From the NCBI GenBank assembly GCA_027325475.1, contig DAIEFO010000001.1, forward strand, positions 1 through 9,213: DNA of 9,213 nucleotides. Reading direction: 5' to 3'. The first letter of the stretch is position 1; every line of letters starts with the position of its first letter. Below are positions 6,173 through 9,213 of this stretch, piece after piece. The notes beneath the pieces were generated by a model that was not told the DNA's origin, made no database searches, and worked only from the letters and a program-made list of their open reading frames with translations. This DNA comes from Desulfobacteraceae bacterium (lineage in GTDB: Bacteria > Desulfobacterota > Desulfobacteria > Desulfobacterales > Desulfatirhabdiaceae). Made by a program: the position numbers and the translations under genes.

Positions 6173-7919
6173 CAGCAATTCGGTTTTACCGGAAATTGAA
6201 GACGCCTTTCAATCCCATCATCTGGCGGAAAAGACTACGGATGAACCCCTGATCCGGGTGATGGCGCTGCATGCTCTGGCTTACTGCGAACGCCTTTTTT
6301 ATCTGGAAGAGGTGGAGGAAATCCGCCGGGCGGATGCCAATGTGTATGCCGGACGCAGACTCCATGAAACCTTGGACAAGGGACCGGATATTTACACAAT
6401 GGAGCTGGCCAGCGAAAACCTTGGCATTCGCGGAAAGCTTGACTGCGTCAGGCGTCAATCCGGACAGTTGGTTGTTTATGAGCACAAGAAGGGGAAATCC
6501 CAAAAAGGTGTGGACGCATGGCCGGCGGACCGTCTTCAGGTGCTGGCATATACCCTGCTCTTGGCTGAACATACCAGGGAGAATATCGATGAAGCGCGTA
6601 TCCGTTATCATGCAGACAACAAGACCATAAAAATTCCGGTAATCATCGATAATGCCGGCGTTGAAGTTCGCGCAGCAGTTGAACGAGCCAGAAATTTAAG
6701 AGAAAGTCTCGAAAGGCCACCGGTTGCCGTATCTGAAGGGCACTGCCGGACATGTTCTCTGGCGCCGGTCTGTCTGCCGGAGGAGGAGCGTTTCATTCGA
6801 GAAGAAAAATCATCGTTGCAGCGGTTATTCCCACCCGATGATGAGCGCCGGACCATCCATATTGTGGAACAAGGCGCAATGGTCCGAAAAGATGGGGATC
6901 AGATCGTCGTGTATTTTCCGGATGGAACCAAAAAGCCGTTGCCTGGCATGATGATAGCGTCTCTGGTGCTTCATGGAAATGTTCAGATATCTACACAGAT
7001 GATTCACTTTTGCGCTGCCAATGATATCGGTGTTCACTGGCTTTCATATGGCGGGCATTATGTAGGCGGGTTGTCACCAGGCGCCGGAGCGGTCCAGCGG
7101 CGCAATCGCCAGTTTCAGGCATTTCAAGATCCATTTTTTCGAAGCAGTATCGCGTTAAGGCTGGTGCAAACCAAAGTGGAAAACCAGCTTCGTTATCTGC
7201 TGCGGGCCACCCGGACAGAAGGGAAGGAGCAGAGATCGTCTGAAATTGAAAGCAGCTTATCATCCATCCGGTCGGAAATTCAATCCTTGAGCCAAATTGA
7301 ACGTAAGTTGAATCAGAAACAAAATGGCGATGAATCATTGTCAGAAAATTCTTCGTTTTCCCTGGATGCCGTCCGTGGTCATGAGGGCATGGCCGGAAGG
7401 TTGTATTTTGGGGTGTTGCCTTCCGTGCTATCCGTGAAAAAGGGAGATTTGATGTATTTTAATGGACGAAATCGAAGACCGCCCAAAGATCCGTTTAATT
7501 CACTGCTCTCGTTCGGATATGCCTTACTTTACAGGGATTGTGTCTCTGCGCTTATGGCAGTGGGGCTGGATCCGGCGTTGGGATTTTATCACACCCCTCG
7601 TTCTGCGGCATATCCTCTTGCACTGGATTTGATGGAGCTCTTCAGGGTGATCCTGTGGGATGTTCCGCTCGTTGGTTCCATTAACAGAGGTCAATGGACG
7701 AAAGATGATTTTTCAATTACATATCAGCAGGTTTGGTTAAACGTTACCGGGCGGAGAAAGGCCATCCAGATTTATGAAAATCGAAAAAACGAAAAATGGA
7801 AGCATCCCGTCTTGTCTTATTCACTGAGTTACGCCAGGTCCATCGAACTGGAAGCGAAGCTTCTTGAAAAAGAATGGACAGGTCAAACGGGATGTTTTGC
7901 CAGACTGAGGTTGCGTTGA
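6147..7919 (+). CDS. cas4-cas1: Cas4-Cas1 fusion, adaptation nuclease/integrase
   Basis: A 590-residue fusion that joins PAM selection and prespacer trimming (Cas4) to spacer integration (Cas1). Cas4 part, about residues 35-212: iron-sulphur cysteines C47, C200, C203 and C209, and RecB-type nuclease residues H73, D99, E112, K114 and Q131xxxY135, all present. Cas1 part, about residue 235 to the end: the catalytic E413 in RGHEG, H482 in GFYHTPRS, and D494/E497 in LALDLMELFR, also complete. A polar, low-complexity stretch (about 355-400) precedes the catalytic glutamate. Such fusions are known in MYXAN-type and I-G systems, including the studied Geobacter sulfurreducens enzyme. The start ATG at 6147 lies inside hepT; AAAGGA at 6134-6139, 7 nt upstream, supports it. 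The roughly 35 residues before the Cas4 domain have no recognised function. The stop is 1 nt before cas2. Confidence 0.96.
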   Translation: MTSEKLSTDSNSVLPEIEDAFQSHHLAEKTTDEPLIRVMALHALAYCERLFYLEEVEEIRRADANVYAGRRLHETLDKGPDIYTMELASENLGIRGKLDCVRRQSGQLVVYEHKKGKSQKGVDAWPADRLQVLAYTLLLAEHTRENIDEARIRYHADNKTIKIPVIIDNAGVEVRAAVERARNLRESLERPPVAVSEGHCRTCSLAPVCLPEEERFIREEKSSLQRLFPPDDERRTIHIVEQGAMVRKDGDQIVVYFPDGTKKPLPGMMIASLVLHGNVQISTQMIHFCAANDIGVHWLSYGGHYVGGLSPGAGAVQRRNRQFQAFQDPFFRSSIALRLVQTKVENQLRYLLRATRTEGKEQRSSEIESSLSSIRSEIQSLSQIERKLNQKQNGDESLSENSSFSLDAVRGHEGMAGRLYFGVLPSVLSVKKGDLMYFNGRNRRPPKDPFNSLLSFGYALLYRDCVSALMAVGLDPALGFYHTPRSAAYPLALDLMELFRVILWDVPLVGSINRGQWTKDDFSITYQQVWLNVTGRRKAIQIYENRKNEKWKHPVLSYSLSYARSIELEAKLLEKEWTGQTGCFARLRLR

Positions 7920-7920
7920 T

Positions 7921-8214
7921 ATGTCGGAAGATTATCATTGGTACTTGGTTTGTTATGATATTCGGGATCCCAGACGGTGGCGCGGTGTTTTTAAACTTCT
8001 CAAGGGAAGAGGAGAGCATTTGCAGTATTCTGTTTTTCGTATTCGCGCCAACAAGACTGAACTGGAAGCAATTCGCTGGAAGTTGAGTAAAATTCTTGAA
8101 AAAGAGGATGACTTGATGATTGCCCGTCTTTGCCCTTCCTGCGCCCAGAGGGTGGTGGATAGCCGAAGTGAAATCAATTGGAAGAAACCGCCGGATAAAT
8201 TTGAAATTCTGTAA
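7921..8214 (+). CDS. cas2: Cas2 adaptation protein
   Basis: Cas2 forms the dimer that bridges two Cas1 dimers in the spacer integration complex. The 97-residue protein has the expected ferredoxin-like start, WYLVCYDIRDPRRWRGVFKL (residues 7-26), with D13 at the first strand, then the LQYSVFRIRA strand (residues 34-43) and a cysteine-containing C-terminal part (ARLCPSCAQRVV). The length is normal. It starts 1 nt after the cas4-cas1 stop; GAGG at 7907-7910 gives a ribosome binding site 10 nt upstream, so translation is probably coupled. As the last cas gene before the leader and array it is in the usual place. Confidence 0.95.
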   Translation: MSEDYHWYLVCYDIRDPRRWRGVFKLLKGRGEHLQYSVFRIRANKTELEAIRWKLSKILEKEDDLMIARLCPSCAQRVVDSRSEINWKKPPDKFEIL

Positions 8215-8337
8215 TCAAGCACTGCTGCGTTTCATCTCGTGATCCGGGTGAATTCAATAAGAACGCGTTTCAATTCAGCAAGTTGAATATCTTCTGTTGA
8301 TATGGATAGCTTGAAAGTAATTATTGTTAATCGTTTA

Positions 8338-8352
8338 CAAGATGTTATCTTG
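8338..8352. repeat. Palindrome in the leader
   Basis: CAAGAT-GTT-ATCTTG is a perfect 6-bp inverted repeat with a 3-nt centre, about 108 nt upstream of the first repeat. It could bind a dimeric regulator or a host factor that guides spacer integration, but short palindromes also arise by chance. Confidence 0.4.
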
Positions 8353-8392
8353 CAGGCAGGTCGATTTTCAGGAGAGCGTTTCGTGATTTTCG

Positions 8393-8421
8393 TTGAAAGT
8401 CGTTACACGCATGCAATAGTC
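8393..8421 (+). promoter_or_regulatory. Candidate leader promoter for the array
   Basis: TTGAAA (8393-8398) and AATAGT (8416-8421) are 17 nt apart and match five and four positions of the sigma-70 consensus. Transcription would start near 8428, about 30 nt before the first repeat, a sensible place for a pre-crRNA promoter. The weak -10 element makes this tentative. Confidence 0.4.
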
Positions 8422-8459
8422 ATCAAAATATACAGACAGGATGCTATCTCCAACAGGCA

Positions 8460-8568
8460 GACTGTTCCGATCTCCGATGCCGAAAGGCGTTGAGCACAGG
8501 TGGCCGAAGAGACGGACATTGTGGCCACTGGACTGTTCCGATCTCCGATGCCGAAAGGCGTTGAGCAC
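8460..8568 (+). CRISPR. Minimal CRISPR array: two repeats, one spacer
   Basis: Two identical 38-nt copies (8460-8497 and 8531-8568) begin GACTGTTCCGATC and end GGCGTTGAGCAC; the outermost bases may match by chance, so the true repeat may be 36-38 nt. One 33-nt spacer lies between (8498-8530). Inside the repeat, ATGCC-GAAA-GGCGT can form a 5-bp stem (one G-U pair) closed by a GNRA tetraloop. Cleavage at the 3' base of the stem would leave an 8-nt handle TTGAGCAC, as expected for Cas6 processing. This fixes the orientation as + strand with the leader on the cas2 side. The second repeat is followed by phage-like coding sequence, not another repeat. No degenerate terminal repeat is seen. With only two copies the call depends on their perfect identity, the internal hairpin and the position after cas2. 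Confidence 0.92.
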
Positions 8569-8643
8569 CAGCAGTTTAAAATCATGATGGAGCGCGCCAT
8601 ATTCGCCGCACAGGTATGGGGCAGGCTGAATGGCGGCAAATAA
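8569..8643 (+). pseudogene. 3' tail of a Mu gp29-like (DUF935) portal gene
   Basis: Directly after the second repeat a reading frame encodes QQFK-I followed by MMERAIFAAQVWGRLNGGK and a TAA at 8641-8643. This reads like the C-terminus of Mu-type portal proteins (DUF935), and it lies exactly where that gene sits in Mu-like phages: just upstream of, and overlapping by 14 nt, the gpF-like head gene. Only about 24 codons remain; the 5' part of the gene is replaced by the CRISPR array. The short length limits certainty; the synteny with the next gene is the main support. Confidence 0.5.
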
Positions 8644-8992
8644 CGTCAACTTGTCGGTTGCCTTTAATCTGTCACCGGAACGGGCTATCGCCTATTTTCG
8701 GACGAAGGGCTACCAGATCACGTTTGACTGGCACGAAATGGCGGACGCATCCCATGCGACGGCCTTTACGGTGGCCAAAGCCGCCCGGCTGGATATCTTG
8801 CAGGATATCCGCAGCGCGGTAGATAGCGCCCTGGCCAAGGCGACACGCAGGACACATTCAAGAAAAACCTGACGCCGCTGTTAAAGGCCAACGGCTGGTG
8901 GGGCAAGCAGCTTGTGACGGACGCGGCGGGCAACGAGCGCATCGTACAGCTTGGCTCCGCCTGGCGGCTCAAGATCATTTCGCCCGAACTTA
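8630..8992 (+). pseudogene. Mu gpF-like phage head morphogenesis gene, frameshifted and truncated
   Basis: The ATG at 8630 opens a frame of 70 good codons (NLSVAFNLSPERAIAYFRTK..., then KAARLDILQDIRSAVDSALA) that resembles the N-terminus of Mu gpF / minor head proteins, which join portal and capsid. At 8839-8841 the frame breaks: adding one G to AAGGCGAC restores GDTQDTFKKNLTPLLKANGW and a run to WRLKII. A second shift (one extra base at about 8974-8977) would restore FRPNL, similar to the FRTN-type motif of the family. After about 8992 the similarity ends, leaving less than half of a usual gpF gene. It is therefore a dead prophage remnant, or low-quality sequence at the frameshifts. The base composition is more GC-rich than that of the cas operon, fitting a foreign origin. 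Confidence 0.68.
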
Positions 8993-8997
8993 TTGAG

Positions 8998-9050
8998 AAG
9001 TTACAATGTAAGTGCATTAAAAACCGAACTGTTGGCATGAATTGTAACTT
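8998..9050. repeat. Inverted repeat upstream of the ATPase gene
   Basis: AAGTTACAAT (8998-9007) and ATTGTAACTT (9041-9050) are perfect 10-bp inverted arms separated by 33 nt. The left arm also overlaps a small palindrome TTACA-A-TGTAA (9001-9011). The right arm ends 3 nt before the -35 box of the downstream promoter, so it could be a paired operator for a looping regulator or the edge of an inserted unit. The left arm lies where the phage similarity stops. Confidence 0.55.
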
Positions 9051-9053
9051 GGG

Positions 9054-9082
9054 TTGACCATCTATGCAATATCCGCTATCGT
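9054..9082 (+). promoter_or_regulatory. Promoter for the ATPase gene, possibly leaderless
   Basis: TTGACC (9054-9059) and TATCGT (9077-9082) are separated by the optimal 17 nt. The predicted transcription start, 6-8 nt after the -10 box, falls at or next to the ATG at 9090, and no ribosome binding site is seen between them, so the mRNA may be leaderless. Confidence 0.55.
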
Positions 9083-9089
9083 AGATGCC

Positions 9090-9213
9090 ATGATTACCAG
9101 AAAACTCGCAGACAGGCTGTTGCAACTCGCCACATATTATCCCGTTGTGGCAGTGACCGGCCCCAGACAGGCAGGAAAAACCACGCTGTGTCGAGCCACC
9201 TTTCCGGATAAGC
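9090..9213 (+). CDS. AAA_14-type ATPase (DUF4143 family), 3' end outside window
   Basis: Only the first 41 codons are in the window. The protein begins MITRKLADRLLQLATYYPVV and has a Walker A motif GPRQAGKT at residues 24-31, followed by TLCRATFPDK. The spacing of Walker A so near the N-terminus and the wording VTGPRQAGKTTL are characteristic of the AAA_14 / DUF4143 ATPases, a widespread family of poorly known function, often present in many copies and sometimes near toxin-antitoxin or mobile genes. The start is supported by the promoter just upstream; there is no clear ribosome binding site. It has no evident link to the CRISPR locus. The C-terminal DUF4143 domain is not visible, so the full-length identity is inferred. 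Confidence 0.8.
   Translation, partial: MITRKLADRLLQLATYYPVVAVTGPRQAGKTTLCRATFPDK

Larger units (their letters stand above)
8215..8459 (+). promoter_or_regulatory. CRISPR leader region
   Basis: This 245-nt stretch between the cas2 stop and the first repeat contains no convincing gene and is richer in A and T than the array and phage sequence after it. By position and orientation it is the leader: the 3' end of the repeat points away from it, and new spacers would be added at 8460. It holds a promoter candidate at 8393-8421, a palindrome at 8338-8352, and TTGAAAGT occurring twice (8311-8318 and 8393-8400). I saw no terminator hairpin after cas2, so cas transcription may read into the array. 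Confidence 0.7.

Noticed and set aside
8215..8300. Terminator after cas2
   Set aside because: Only 5-bp stems such as ATTCA/TGAAT near 8273-8288 are present, without a GC-rich stem or T-run.
8421..8433. Possible IHF site (ATCAA followed by AATATAC) in the leader
   Set aside because: The second half of the consensus is not matched well enough, and host-factor sites are not established for this subtype.
8302..8493. 63-codon frame in the leader running into the first repeat
   Set aside because: There is no ribosome binding site, it ends inside a CRISPR repeat, and the composition is that of a leader.
8368..8649. Minus-strand frames across the array (93 and 78 codons)
   Set aside because: They are translations of the repeats (each repeat gives a similar peptide) and carry no family resemblance.
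8766..9125. Minus-strand 119-codon frame over the phage remnant and ATPase start
   Set aside because: It is antisense to the gpF-like remnant, the promoter and the conserved Walker A region; no recognisable protein.

Overview
The window holds most of one type I CRISPR-Cas locus, all on the + strand, followed by a very short CRISPR array, a decayed piece of a Mu-like prophage and the start of an unrelated ATPase gene. The cas genes belong to the branch usually labelled MYXAN or dev-like (DevT/DevR/DevS relatives, usually filed with or near subtype I-B). That branch, the moderate GC content, the clear AGGAGG-type ribosome binding sites and the Mu-like phage fragment suggest a Gram-negative bacterium, perhaps a deltaproteobacterium (Desulfobacterota/Myxococcota). 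The taxonomic guess is weak because no ribosomal or housekeeping gene is present.

Layout. 1-2018: cas3 (HD nuclease-helicase), open at the left edge. 2015-3703: large subunit cas8 (Cmx8 type), with a likely internal translation start at 3314 that would make a separate Cas11-type small subunit. 3718-4635: cas7 (DevR family). 4655-5332: cas5 (DevS family). 5344-6172: an MntA nucleotidyltransferase / HepT HEPN-ribonuclease toxin-antitoxin pair, sitting between the effector genes and the adaptation genes. 6147-7919: a cas4-cas1 fusion. 7921-8214: cas2. 8215-8459: leader. 8460-8568: two identical 38-nt repeats around one 33-nt spacer. 8569-about 8992: remnants of a Mu gp29-like portal gene and a Mu gpF-like head gene, frameshifted and truncated. 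8998-9089: inverted repeat and promoter. 9090 onward: start of an AAA_14-type ATPase.

How it works together. The genes are so tightly packed (4-nt overlap, 14, 19, 11, 8-nt overlap, 26-nt overlap, 1 nt) that they look like one operon. Cas8, Cas7, Cas5 and the presumed Cas11 would form Cascade, Cas3 would degrade the target, and Cas4-Cas1 with Cas2 would insert spacers next to the leader. No cas6 is visible; it is probably upstream of the left edge. The embedded MNT-HEPN pair is translationally tied to its neighbours and may guard the locus or act as a second, abortive layer of defence.

Most worth a second look: the toxin-antitoxin pair inside the cas operon; the internal start in cas8; and the junction at 8568/8569, where the second repeat runs directly, with no third repeat, into Mu-like phage coding sequence. 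The last could be a spacer-prophage recombination, a deletion, or an assembly chimera.
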